This document shows positions 8,697-16,708 of a DNA stretch of 64,000 nt, one piece after another. The DNA comes from Ignavibacteriota bacterium (GTDB lineage: Bacteria > Bacteroidota > Ignavibacteria > Tepidaquicellales > OLB5), in NCBI GenBank assembly GCA_003820375.1, contig RPQH01000003.1, positions 1-64,000 on the forward strand, read 5' to 3'. Numbering within the stretch: the first letter of the stretch is position 1; each line of letters opens with the position of its first letter. A program made the position numbers and the translations under genes. Below the pieces are notes generated by a model, which was not told where the DNA came from, did no database searches, and saw nothing but the letters and a program-made list of their open reading frames with translations.

Positions 8697-9068
8697 ATGG
8701 AAGACTACAAAAAATATAATATTAATCTTGACGTTAAATTCAATCACCAGGAAGTAATCGATATTCCTTCGGTCGTCAATGAATGCACTGAGAAATGGTC
8801 GAACCGTACATTAACACAGGTGAATGACAGCGTCGTAAGAATAGGAGTCATAGAAGGTGAATTCCACTGGCACAAACATGATAACGATGATGAATTTTTT
8901 TATGTGGTAGAAGGAAATTTATATATTGACCTTGAAGACCGCACACTTGAGCTTCATCCTAACCAGGGTGTAACTATATCAAAAGGTGTAAAACACAGAC
9001 CCCGTGCACCGCAAAGAGTAGTAATGCTCATGGTTGAGACAAGTGCAATCCAGCCAACAGGGAATTAG
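8697..9068 (+). CDS. Cupin domain protein
   Basis: The 123-residue small cupin has motif 1 GEFHWHKHDNDDEFFYVVEG with two His and a Glu ligand, and motif 2 PNQGVTISKGVKHRP with the third His. It is a single-domain cytoplasmic protein without a signal peptide. The metal and substrate are unknown; such stand-alone cupins include isomerases, dioxygenases and binding proteins. It is the last gene of the plus-strand run from 7257 and is followed by a repeat-rich spacer. Confidence 0.85.
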   Translation: MEDYKKYNINLDVKFNHQEVIDIPSVVNECTEKWSNRTLTQVNDSVVRIGVIEGEFHWHKHDNDDEFFYVVEGNLYIDLEDRTLELHPNQGVTISKGVKHRPRAPQRVVMLMVETSAIQPTGN

Positions 9069-9085
9069 TTTATAAGGAAGAAGCT

Positions 9086-9196
9086 AATTGCGAGCTCGAA
9101 CATTATTGGAAATGTAACATAGATTTGGAGAGACATTAATAAATCGTAAATCTTACTAAATAAGGAAAGCGAAGTAATCCCAGCGATGATTCGTAG
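9086..9196. repeat. Dispersed ~110-bp repeat, copy 2 (inverted)
   Basis: It begins aattgcgagctcg and ends ggaaagcgaagtaatccc, the reverse complement of the end pair seen in copies 1, 3 and 4. It starts 18 bp after the cupin stop. Confidence 0.75.
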
Positions 9197-9436
9197 AGTT
9201 TTAAATCCAGGACCTTACCCTCCTGTTACACAGGACAGGCGACCCCTCTCCATTCCCTTACAAAATATCTTTTCATTCAAACTCTCCAACTCTCCAACTC
9301 TTCAACACTCAAACTCTCAAACTCACTAACTCCATACACCCTTTTTTCAATTCTTTATTGCATTCATTTCCGTTATATTGCTTAATAACTTCACAAAGAA
9401 CAATCATTTACTAAACCAAATTATTCACAATTTTTC
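9197..9436. other. Intergenic spacer with short C-rich repeats
   Basis: No gene seen. It includes a small hairpin (cctgttacacaggacagg, about 9231-9250) and an array of 'actctccaactcttcaac' units at about 9285-9330, then an AT-rich leader to the next gene. Confidence 0.45.
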
Positions 9437-10099
9437 ATGGGAAATATAAAAAAGATTTTTCTTATCATCTTATTATTAACAATAAGTTATAACGCATATG
9501 CACAGGAAAAGCATTTTATAGAGATTTCAATTTCAGATACTCTTATTTTAGCACCATTAAAATTTATTTATCAAATAAGTATCTCTGATAAATCCACATA
9601 TTACCCGCTGCAGGATACAGTTTCCGAAGAACCCATAACATTTTCAGATATAGAAAAAATTCTTGACGCTGAAAATTTTACAAACAGGGAATACAGCTCG
9701 AACTATTCAATTACAACCTATTCCGCTGAAATCGAAAATCTTCTTGTTTATTTGAATTCAAAAACTGAATTGAAAAGATTATATGATGTTTTAAAAAAGA
9801 ATAAAGGTGTAACAGGGAAAATAATCTCGGTAGAGCATGAGTCATATGAACCTTATTATACCAGGTTGTTCGAAAGAATGTATAAAAAGGCATTAACAGA
9901 AGCAACTAAAATGGCCGAAGTAACAGGTAATGAAACAAGCAGGCTGATAAGTGTAACTGAAACCAAAGCAGAAACTGAAAACTTTTTTAATACCATCATG
10001 GAGTATTATAAAGAGTATCCTTTAGATTTTTTTAATTCCAATCCGGATCTTTCAAAAACATATATAAAAAAGTTGTTATTCAGATTTGAGTTGAAATAA
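9437..10099 (+). CDS. Secreted protein, possibly SIMPL/DUF541-like
   Basis: The 220-residue protein has a signal peptide (GNIKKIFLIILLLTISYNAYAQ). The mature part begins HFIEISISDTLILAPLKFIYQISIS and later shows a helix YKKALTEATKMAEVTGNE followed by RLISVTET, the order seen in SIMPL (DUF541) domains, where an Ala-rich helix precedes a 'V..V.E' strand. The match is weak, so the family call is tentative. It is a single gene with an unrelated minus-strand gene right after it (convergent, 5-bp gap). Confidence 0.65.
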   Translation: MGNIKKIFLIILLLTISYNAYAQEKHFIEISISDTLILAPLKFIYQISISDKSTYYPLQDTVSEEPITFSDIEKILDAENFTNREYSSNYSITTYSAEIENLLVYLNSKTELKRLYDVLKKNKGVTGKIISVEHESYEPYYTRLFERMYKKALTEATKMAEVTGNETSRLISVTETKAETENFFNTIMEYYKEYPLDFFNSNPDLSKTYIKKLLFRFELK

Positions 10100-10104
10100 G
10101 TTAA

Positions 10105-10254
10105 TCAATGCCGTTTGAAGAACTGCACGGCACGTTCATGCTGCTTAGCTTCTTCCAAAGTATCAAAAGTCCCGAGATTCCTTCTTTTATTGGTCTTGGG
10201 ATTTTTCTTTCTTGAATACAGCCTGTATTTACCGGATTTTAATTTTCTAATCAT
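10105..10254 (-). CDS. Small conserved Arg/Lys-rich protein (49 aa), missed by the ORF track
   Basis: Reading the minus strand gives a 49-residue protein with the segments KSGKYRLYSRKKNPKT and NLGTFDTLEEAKQHERAVQF, ending FFKRH. This pattern (SGKYRLYSRK..KTGKRRNLGTF...A..HERAVQ.FK) is one I recall from small conserved bacterial proteins of unknown function. The track instead lists a plus-strand 70-aa shadow here. An ATG at 10254 is the first good start; the frame stays open upstream to about 10316 without another ATG. It is basic and may bind nucleic acid. It converges on the SIMPL-like gene. Confidence 0.7.
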   Translation of the reverse strand: MIRKLKSGKYRLYSRKKNPKTNKRRNLGTFDTLEEAKQHERAVQFFKRH

Positions 10255-10327
10255 ACCGGTAAAACCTGAGACAACGAGAAAAAGTTTTTTATCATCATAT
10301 TTGAAAATAACCGCTTACTCCTTGTAA

Positions 10328-10729
10328 AACTATCCGGTTTGCATGATTATTAATTTATAAATTGAGCCGGATTTCCTCATTTTTCATTGCCAATTGTTCA
10401 TTGCTCATTGCTCATTGAATTGTAAGAAAACTCCTACATATGGAAATTTTTCATTTTTATACTTTTTTGTTTCCATATCTGACCCTGAAACCGGGTTCAG
10501 AATAAAATAATTTCACGACCGGATAATTACAATTTCGATATTGACAAAGAACGACAGTGAGAAGTAACATGCAGCAGCATTCACTACTATATAAAAATAA
10601 TATAGAGATTGCCGCTTGTCAAGTTTTATCTTAAAATAGTATTGAGTGTGTGGAGTGTATTAAGTTTATGGAGTGTATTGAGCATATTTTCATGATGTGG
10701 AATATAAGAAGAGTAAGCAGGTAAGGATT
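10328..10729. other. Intergenic spacer
   Basis: No gene recognised. It holds short degenerate arrays ('attgctcattgctcattg' around 10385-10415 and 'ttgagtgtgtggagtgtattaag' around 10640-10680) and a small palindrome ctgaaaccgggttcag at about 10485. Confidence 0.4.
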
Positions 10730-10745
10730 CCCCTCTCGAGAGGGG
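10730..10745. repeat. Perfect palindrome cccctctcgagagggg
   Basis: A 16-bp perfect palindrome followed by agggagcgaagcggaaggggtgtgtt and, about 60 bp on, a complementary cacacacc. Together these could fold as a long imperfect hairpin. It resembles GC-rich intergenic palindromes scattered in related genomes. Confidence 0.55.
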
Positions 10746-11006
10746 AGGGAGCGAAGCGGAAGGGGTGTGTTCGGTAATGAACCTAAGGAGCTTAAAGCAT
10801 TACTTTAGCTCTAAAATAATTGCGACACACACCACCACTTTTTACCCAAAATACCGTGGGCAGGAGTACTTTTTAAAAAACCTCAATTCCTGCTTATAAT
10901 CGCCATTTTTGGAGCTATTTTTAGCACTTTGGTCACGAGTTATCTCTTTATACTGTAATAAGTTACAGCGATTTTTCGAAAAACTCTGCCCAAAACCTGC
11001 CCAAGA

Positions 11007-11071
11007 AGTGCCCGTAGAGTGACCACTGGATGAACATAAAGTGCCCGCTGAGTGACCACTGGATGAACATA
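11007..11071. repeat. Two 32-bp direct repeats, 33-bp period
   Basis: Two copies of agtgcccg..gagtgaccactggatgaacata lie in tandem (11007-11038 and 11040-11071) and differ at two positions. They fall within a 97-codon minus-strand ORF (10842-11135) that otherwise shows no recognisable domain. A 33-bp period would be an 11-residue peptide repeat if translated. I do not call the ORF a gene. Confidence 0.6.
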
Positions 11072-11149
11072 GGTTTTTAAACCCCTGCCAAGGTACCAAT
11101 AATTTCATGTTCACGTGCAATTGGAAATTATCCAAGTCAGATTGTTTTA

Positions 11150-11345
11150 AAGGGGTAATTCGTTATGATAGTCTGGAGTTGTTAGTATAATATTTTTTGT
11201 AATTCCTGAATATCCATATCAATATCAGTAACCCTCCCGATGTCAGTTGACGCTTCTTCGGCCTGCCTGCCAACCTGTCTGCCTTGGCAGAAGCTTTGGC
11301 GCAGGCAGGGATATACGACTTGTCTAACTGCATCTTCAAATCTCT
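11150..11345. repeat. CAAGGGGTAA element copy A, interrupted by a GC-rich palindrome
   Basis: The left end is aaggggtaattcgtta and the interior matches copy B (tctggagttgtta, then cagtaaccc). The expected continuation cttgtctaact appears only after about 84 bp (11235-11318). That extra block is a GC-rich palindromic sequence containing cctgcctgccaacctgtctg and ggcgcaggcagg. The simplest reading is insertion of a REP-like palindrome into the element. Confidence 0.65.
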
Positions 11346-11394
11346 CAATACTCTATCATAACAGCAATTGTAAATCTTGTAAGCCGAAAAGTGA

Positions 11395-11488
11395 ACAAGG
11401 GGTAATTCGTTAATTTTAATCTGGAGTTGTTAATGCAATGTAATCTGTAATTTCCGTATGTCCGTATTTATTTCAGTAACCCCTTGTC
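11395..11488. repeat. CAAGGGGTAA element copy B
   Basis: Terminal inverted repeats acaaggggtaa and (g)taaccccttgt bound about 94 bp of AT-rich DNA, followed by tctaactccaattgtaaatctt. The ends and flank recur at 11150 and 31066. Confidence 0.7.
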
Positions 11489-11599
11489 TAACTCCAATTG
11501 TAAATCTTCTTAAACTCTATGAACTCTAATGCTAATTGAAACAATTATATTTCTTTCTTAAATTAGTATAATAATATTAATAAATTATAATTAAAAACT

Positions 11600-12211
11600 A
11601 TGCCGGCAAAAGATAAACGCATTGACGAATACATTGCAAAGTCACAGGATTTTGCAAAACCAATTCTCACTCACATAAGGGAGGTTGTGCATAAAGCCAT
11701 TCCCGGTGTGGAAGAAACAATGAAATGGAGCTTTCCGCACTTCGTTTATGAAGGCGAAACATTATGCAGTATGGCTTCATTCAAACAGCATTGTGCCTTC
11801 GGTTTCTGGAAAGCATCACTGATGAAAGACCCTCATAAAATTATGGATACAAAAGAAGCAATGGGTCATTTGGGAAAGATAACATCTGTAAAAGACCTGC
11901 CTTCAAATAAAATATTTACAGAATATTTAAAGGAAGCTGCAAAGCTGAACGAACAGGGTGTGAAAGTAAAGAAAGTAATTAAACCGGGTGCAAAAAAAGA
12001 AGTGGAGATTCCCGATTATTTTATGAAGTCACTAAAGAAAAATAAAACGGCATTCAAGACATTTGAAGAATTCAGTCCAAGCCATAAAAGAGAATATGTT
12101 GAATGGATTACTGAAGCTAAAACAGATGAAACAAAAAATAAACGATTGGAAACAGCCATTGAGTGGATGGCAGAAGGAAAAATCAGAAACTGGAAATACG
12201 TTAAGAAATAA
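11600..12211 (+). CDS. YdeI/OmpD-associated family protein (DUF1801 fold)
   Basis: The 203-residue protein matches the YdeI-like architecture. An N-terminal DUF1801 domain (RIDEYIAKSQDFAKPILTHI, then TMKWSFPHFVYEGETLCSM and HCAFGFWKASLM) covers about residues 1-115. The C-terminal YdeI segment includes DYFMKSLKKNKTAFKTFEEF and SHKREYVEWITEAK..ETKNKRLETAIEWMAEGK. The fold is related to frataxin-like/SRPBCC small proteins; the function is not established. It is cytoplasmic. The gene is monocistronic and is followed at once by a 21-bp tandem repeat. Confidence 0.88.
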   Translation: MPAKDKRIDEYIAKSQDFAKPILTHIREVVHKAIPGVEETMKWSFPHFVYEGETLCSMASFKQHCAFGFWKASLMKDPHKIMDTKEAMGHLGKITSVKDLPSNKIFTEYLKEAAKLNEQGVKVKKVIKPGAKKEVEIPDYFMKSLKKNKTAFKTFEEFSPSHKREYVEWITEAKTDETKNKRLETAIEWMAEGKIRNWKYVKK

Positions 12212-12216
12212 ATAAA

Positions 12217-12348
12217 CAATGAGCAATTAGCAATGAACAATGAGCAATTAGCAATGAACAATGAGCAATTAGCAATGAACAATGAGCAATTAGCAATGAA
12301 GAATTAGCAATGAGCAATTAGCAATGAGCAATGAAGAATTAGCAATCA
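12217..12348. repeat. 21-bp tandem array (gagcaattagcaatgaacaat)
   Basis: About four perfect units of aacaatgagcaattagcaatg run from 12217 to about 12300, then shorter degenerate 'gaagaattagcaatgagc' units. The array starts 6 bp after the stop of the YdeI-like gene. Three frames are open on the minus strand, which explains the ORF-track shadow at 12016-12282. Confidence 0.85.
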
Positions 12349-12415
12349 GTCACGTAGTGACGCGGCGTATTAGCGAAATAAACACCAGATATAATTAATC
12401 ACGTAGTGACGAAAC
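12349..12415. repeat. Paired tcacgtagtga palindromes
   Basis: Two copies of the palindrome tcacgtagtga lie about 50 bp apart (12350-12360 and 12399-12409), each followed by cgcggcgtattagc or cgaaacgtaatagc. The second with its flank (tcacgtagtgacgaaac) recurs inverted at 61911-61927. Confidence 0.65.
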
Positions 12416-12452
12416 GTAATAGCAAAATTAACAATCAATCAGGATAAAAATA

Positions 12453-12902
12453 ATGAGCAGTTTATTTAAAATAGAAGACAACAAAACAGTACTTAAAAGA
12501 ATCGGGAAGCTTACACCTGAAACTCCCGCACAATGGGGAAAGATGAACGTAAGCCAGATGCTTGCACATTGCTGTGTTCCATTCGAATCAGCTCTTGGTG
12601 ACAAAAAATTAGGAAGAACGTTTTTCAGCTACCTTTTTGGAGCAATTGCAAAAAAACAATTGGCAAATACTAAACCATTTAGAAAAGATATGCCGACAGA
12701 TAAACGGTTTGTGATTTCAGACAACAGAAATTTTGAACAGGAGAAAAAGAAATTAATTTCAATTGTTGAAAGATTTTATAATGCCGGACCTGAAAAAATA
12801 TCAAAAGACCCGCACCCGTTCTTTGGTAAAATGACACCGGAACAATGGGATATGCTGATGTGGAAACACCTTGATCATCATTTGAGCCAATTTGGTGCGT
12901 AA
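12453..12902 (+). CDS. DUF1569 (DinB-superfamily) protein
   Basis: The 149-residue protein matches DUF1569: the N-terminal GKLTPETPAQWGKMNVSQMLAHC motif, a central KDMPTDKRF segment and a C-terminal PHPFFGKMTPEQWDMLMWKHLDHHLSQFG with three His. The His pattern is that of a DinB-like metal site. No enzymatic role is known to me. It converges on the DUF2087 gene, with a large inverted repeat between them. Confidence 0.85.
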   Translation: MSSLFKIEDNKTVLKRIGKLTPETPAQWGKMNVSQMLAHCCVPFESALGDKKLGRTFFSYLFGAIAKKQLANTKPFRKDMPTDKRFVISDNRNFEQEKKKLISIVERFYNAGPEKISKDPHPFFGKMTPEQWDMLMWKHLDHHLSQFGA

Positions 12903-12908
12903 AATTTA

Positions 12909-13023
12909 CTAATCCGGGTTCTTTTACTCATCCTATGACTATCTATTTAAGTACAGAAAATCTTTACAAATATTAATGTGTAATTAATAAGTAGTCATAG
13001 GATGAGTAGAAAACCAGGATTAG
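12909..13023. repeat. ~33-bp inverted repeat between convergent genes
   Basis: The left arm 12909-12942 (ctaatccgggtt...actcatcctatgactat) is inverted at 12991-13023 (gtagtcataggatgagta...aaccaggattag), with about three mismatches or indels and a 48-bp loop. It begins 6 bp after the plus-strand stop and ends 9 bp before the minus-strand stop. It could serve as a bidirectional terminator, although there is no T-run, or be a MITE-like element. Confidence 0.75.
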
Positions 13024-13032
13024 TAACTATAA

Positions 13033-13338
13033 TTATTTAGGCACATCAAAATTTGTTCCAGGTCTTTCAGTTTGCATCACCTTCCAGTACTTAGCACCAT
13101 CCGGAGTTCTGTCAAGTATTTTAGCAGATACAAGCTCGCGCCTCACTGTCTGATGGTCGCCAAATGAAATAGCAGTTTTTATCATTTCGTTCACTTCTTT
13201 TTCGTTGTAAGTCTTATCCGTTTCAAATTTTTCACTTATCATATCAAGTGCCGCTTTTCTTTTATCCTGCTTAGAAGGCCATTGCTTAAGCTTACCTTCT
13301 TTATCAAGAAAACCTTTTAATTCTGTTTCGTAGGGCAT
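13033..13338 (-). CDS. DUF2087 domain protein
   Basis: The 101-residue protein is nearly all DUF2087: LKGFLDKEGKLKQWPSKQDKR, then KFETDKTYNEKEVNEMIKTAISFGDHQTVRRELV and LDRTPDGAKYWKV. DUF2087 often sits at the C-terminus of ArsR-type regulators; here it is stand-alone, so DNA binding is only possible. It overlaps the 5'-nucleotidase gene by 1 bp. Confidence 0.85.
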   Translation of the reverse strand: MPYETELKGFLDKEGKLKQWPSKQDKRKAALDMISEKFETDKTYNEKEVNEMIKTAISFGDHQTVRRELVSAKILDRTPDGAKYWKVMQTERPGTNFDVPK

Positions 13339-14855
13339 TACTTTTTCTCCTTTAAATATTTTATTAAAGCAAGCCGGATGTCGTTCCTTAAATCAGATTT
13401 ATCATCTGCCTGCGGTTCCAATATTTTCAAAATGCCTGGATTATCTCTTTTTAAAAATGACATATTTTGTTCCATACCCGTTAACAGGTAATCCGATACA
13501 GCAATATTATACGTGTCAGTTTCAATAATACCGTGACCGTTAAATCCCCATGATACCGATGAAGAATCGTATTGAATGCCGTAATACTGCAGGAAACCTC
13601 TGCTTCCCCTGTTGGCAATGCCGGTATTCAATATTTTTAAGAGCAGTTCTCCTGTAACTTCAATCTCAATTATTTTTCCCCCAAACGGCAGGGTACGTAT
13701 AATATCATACTGAGATATTTCACCCATCAGATTATCATCAATTCTCACCGAGCCGCTGTTAAAGATTGCCGCTGTGGAATTTCTTGAAACACTATACATA
13801 GCTTCACCGATTACTTTACCCAGGTTTGTCTCATAAAACCTGTTGTTTATTTCAAGCCCGTCAAGCGGTTCATTGAGCGTGGTTACAATTTCATTTGGCT
13901 CAAATCCCTTTGAACGGAAACCGCTGAAAGCTCTGTCAACCCATTTATTCACTGTCTCAGATGTAGCCCCGTCATTCTTTATTGCCGTATCAATTGTTTT
14001 TAATTCCGATTCAATCTTTAATTTTTTTCTTTTGGTATCATATAAAAGATGATGGACGTAAACAGATTTTGCATTGGCATCTGCTTTGGCAATTATGGTT
14101 TCGTCCTGTGTAACATACATATTAAAATGCTCATGTCCTCCCATAATGAATTTTATTTCCGGCATGGCGGCGGCAAGCTCTTTATCCTGCTGGATGGTTA
14201 AATGAGTCATTGCAATCAGGAAATCTATGCTGTCTTTAATTTCACTATATATTCTTTTTCCTGCATCCACAGAGTTTTCATAATATACATAGGGCTGCTT
14301 ATTAACATCGATGCAAAGTGCTATCATCCCGACTCTTACCATTTTTTTCCCGGAGGAAGGTATTTTCAAAATAACATATTGCGGAATTGGATGGTCTATC
14401 CTCCTGAATGATTGCCGCAAGCCATTTTGGTCATGATATACATTTGATGAAATCCATTCAAATTTTGATTCATCCATTCTATCCTGCAGAACCTCATATT
14501 TATAATCAAACTCATGATTACCAAACATAGCAAAATCCAGACCGAGAGTATTCAATACATCAATCATCTGTGCCCCGTTAATTCTTTTACCTTCGAACTC
14601 AGCGGTACCAAGTGCAGAAGGACTAATGAAATCACCCGGCAGTACAGTATATGTATTTGGATTTTGCTTCAATAATTGTTTTCTTAATTCAGCAACACGT
14701 GATAGCCCGCCGTATTTACCGCCTTCAAGGGGGGTAATCTCGTAAACATCATTCATATGGAGGAATACAATATCTACGACCTTTGCATATTGAATGCTGC
14801 AGGTAAACAGGAATAAAAATGTAAGCTTATAAAGCAGGGCAGCTCTTTTAAACAA
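13338..14855 (-). CDS. Secreted 5'-nucleotidase/UshA-type metallophosphoesterase
   Basis: The 505-residue protein has a signal peptide (FKRAALLYKLTFLFLFTCSIQYA). The metallophosphatase domain shows HMNDVYE, LPGDFISPS, FGNHEFDY and MGGHEHFN, the dimetal ligands of the UshA/5'-nucleotidase family. The C-terminal 5'-nucleotidase domain (about residues 310-480) includes AIFNSGSVRID and the IRTLPFGGKI loop. It probably hydrolyses nucleotides or related phosphate esters in the periplasm. The GNHEFDY motif uses E where many have D/E. It is coupled to the DUF2087 gene by a 1-bp overlap; the frameshifted amide hydrolase lies 7 bp upstream on the same strand. Confidence 0.9.
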   Translation of the reverse strand: MFKRAALLYKLTFLFLFTCSIQYAKVVDIVFLHMNDVYEITPLEGGKYGGLSRVAELRKQLLKQNPNTYTVLPGDFISPSALGTAEFEGKRINGAQMIDVLNTLGLDFAMFGNHEFDYKYEVLQDRMDESKFEWISSNVYHDQNGLRQSFRRIDHPIPQYVILKIPSSGKKMVRVGMIALCIDVNKQPYVYYENSVDAGKRIYSEIKDSIDFLIAMTHLTIQQDKELAAAMPEIKFIMGGHEHFNMYVTQDETIIAKADANAKSVYVHHLLYDTKRKKLKIESELKTIDTAIKNDGATSETVNKWVDRAFSGFRSKGFEPNEIVTTLNEPLDGLEINNRFYETNLGKVIGEAMYSVSRNSTAAIFNSGSVRIDDNLMGEISQYDIIRTLPFGGKIIEIEVTGELLLKILNTGIANRGSRGFLQYYGIQYDSSSVSWGFNGHGIIETDTYNIAVSDYLLTGMEQNMSFLKRDNPGILKILEPQADDKSDLRNDIRLALIKYLKEKK

Positions 14856-14862
14856 ATATTTT

Positions 14863-16081
14863 TTATTTTATTTTTTTTCTTTTAAAATAAATTACAATCA
14901 ACGAAAATAATATAATTCCAGTTATTATGAAATATATATTATTCTTTCCTGAATCCAATGAAGATTTTTGTATATTATTCTCTTCAATTATATTACCTGA
15001 CTTTTCTCCGCATTTTAATAACTCAGGATATTTTGCAGCTTCATCCCTATCGGGGGGAGGAGTATCTTTCAGGAACTCAACACCATTATATGCATCTTCA
15101 ATCAATTTACGGTTTGTCTTATAAGAGTATTCTTCAAGTTTTTCATTTACGATGCCTTCATTGTTTGCAGTTACATCAATTAATTTTACAGGTGTTGAGC
15201 AATCAAAATCAAGAGATGCAAAATCTATGTACTGGATATCTGAATTTTTTACAGTTTTATAAAAACACCTTCAGGTTTTTAATATCATAAATTATGCTCC
15301 AAACCGTATAGCCATTTCCCTGCTCAACACTTTTCAATACATCAAATCCGTAATCAACTGCAGTTCTTTCCGGTGACAATGTGTAAGATTTTATCATTGA
15401 ACAAGCTTTCACAAATCTATCGAGTGAGCTTTTGCTTTCTATCATCGGTTGATTACCCCCGAAACCTTTAAATCTTTTCAAATAACCGGTTGAGTTTTCG
15501 TAGGTATCATTTGTTAATGCAGTCACAGGCATAGTTTCGCCGGTATGATAAACAAGCTTACCATCCAGATATTCAATGCTGACGGTTTTTCCTGTTTTAT
15601 CCGTTACAAGGTAATGAACAGGAACCGACCTGTTTGATATTCTTATTTTAGAATCGGTTGCAATTACTTCATCAATTGTTGCACTGTTATCCAGTTGATA
15701 TTGAATCCACTGCAATATATTAACGACGGGGCGGGTATCCGGTACCGGAAATTTCGTTTCATCAAGCCACATAAGCTCGATAACGAGACCTGCTTCGTTC
15801 ATTCCGCCTGATGGAAACTCCCTGCCGTACTGATTAAATGTCACACTCCCATACTTTGATGTCCACTCAGCCGCTATGGAATTTGGACCAACCATTGAGC
15901 GTTTTACTACATCTTTTTTATTAACAATTACCAATCCATAGCTTATCATCCAGTCGTAATTTTTACCGAATACAAGCTCGTTATCCGTATTGATGCAAAA
16001 TGTAGTACATGCATAAGCTGAGTAATTAAGGATAAAACCAAGGGCAATAATGGAGAGAATGGTTTTTATATGTATCATCAT
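14863..16081 (-). pseudogene. Linear amide C-N hydrolase (choloylglycine hydrolase family), frameshifted
   Basis: Two track ORFs (15257-16165 and 14863-15105) are parts of one gene. The first part has a signal peptide ending SAYA followed by the Ntn nucleophile Cys25 (CTTFCI), then FGKNYDW and the SGGMNEAGLVIE motif. It stops after IKNLKVFL. Removing one T from the T5 run (plus strand A-run 15261-15265) restores VFYKTVKNSDIQYIDFASLDF and then CSTPVKLID, running through to a C-terminal transmembrane anchor (YFIITGIILFSLIVIYF) and a KRKK tail. The repaired protein would be 405 residues. I prefer the MMIHIKTIL start over the track's 16165, because the nucleophile must follow a cleaved signal. 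It is a real frameshift, a sequencing error or, less likely, recoding. Confidence 0.82.
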
Positions 16082-16189
16082 AACTTTAAATATAGTAAGT
16101 AATAAATAGTAAAAGGCGGAAATCATCTTAAAAATTCCATAGATTATTTTGCGGTAATCCGGCAATCACCGGACACTCCATACACACTT

Positions 16190-16297
16190 AACACACTCAT
16201 GCACTTAGCAGTAACACGGTTACTGCACTCCAAAAACTTAACACACTCTTGCACTTAGCAGTAACACGGTTACTGCACTCCAAAAACTCAACACACT
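16190..16297. repeat. 50-bp tandem repeat with hairpin gcagtaacacggttactgc
   Basis: The unit acacactc.tgcacttagcag... repeats with a 50-bp period at 16191 and 16241, with a partial third copy at 16291. Each full unit contains the perfect 8-bp stem gcagtaac-acg-gttactgc (16208-16226 and 16258-16276). It abuts the stop of the RidA gene on its 3' side. Confidence 0.8.
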
Positions 16298-16708
16298 CTA
16301 TACACTCGCAATGCATTTCAATTCAATCGCGATCGGAGTTGGCAAAGATTTTATTTCAATTGTTGTCCTGCATGGTTGGTTATCTTTGAAATACTCAGCA
16401 TACAATTTGTTATACGCAGGAAAATCATCCTTCATGTTAGTGAGAAATACAGTAACATCAATTAATTTATCCCATGAAGAGCCTGCTTCCTCCAGTATCC
16501 ATCTTACATTCTGGAAAACCGAACGGCACTGGATTTCAATGTCGTACGAAATAATATTCCCCTTTTCATCAAGCTCTACACCGGGAATTTTCCTGCTGCC
16601 CCGTTCTCTTGGTCCCACTCCTGAAAGGAATAACAAATTTCCCAAACGCTTTGCATGAGGATATAAACCAACAGGTTCGGGCGCACGTGATGAGTTTATT
16701 GAGTCCAT
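16298..16708 (-). CDS. RidA-family 2-aminomuconate deaminase-like protein
   Basis: The 136-residue RidA-fold protein contains APEPVGLYPHAKRLGNLLFLSG, GPRERGSRKIPGVELDEKGN and SYDIEIQCRSVFQNVRWILEEAG, then TVFLTNMKDDFPAYNKLY. The catalytic-type Arg lies in PCRTTIEI and the chain ends IELKCIASV. This pattern is closer to NbaF/AmnD-type 2-aminomuconate deaminases than to housekeeping RidA, which lacks the GPR..G....PGV stretch. It would convert 2-aminomuconate to 4-oxalocrotonate in tryptophan/kynurenine catabolism. An AMSDH-like dehydrogenase and tryptophan dioxygenase occur 4-11 kb away on the same strand, which supports the role. Confidence 0.82.
   Translation of the reverse strand: MDSINSSRAPEPVGLYPHAKRLGNLLFLSGVGPRERGSRKIPGVELDEKGNIISYDIEIQCRSVFQNVRWILEEAGSSWDKLIDVTVFLTNMKDDFPAYNKLYAEYFKDNQPCRTTIEIKSLPTPIAIELKCIASV

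Noticed and set aside
10115-10327. 70-aa plus-strand ORF as a gene
   Set aside because: It is the antisense shadow of the patterned 49-aa protein on the minus strand.
10842-11135. 97-aa minus-strand ORF as a gene
   Set aside because: Contains a tandem repeat, no recognisable domain, no good ribosome-binding site, and lies in a repeat-rich spacer; kept only as a repeat.
11163-11348. 61-aa minus-strand ORF as a gene
   Set aside because: Most of it is the translation of a GC-rich palindrome (PACAKASAKADRLAGRPKK) inserted in a MITE-like element.
12016-12282. 88-aa and 64-aa minus-strand ORFs
   Set aside because: They translate the 21-bp tandem repeat and the antisense of the YdeI-like gene.
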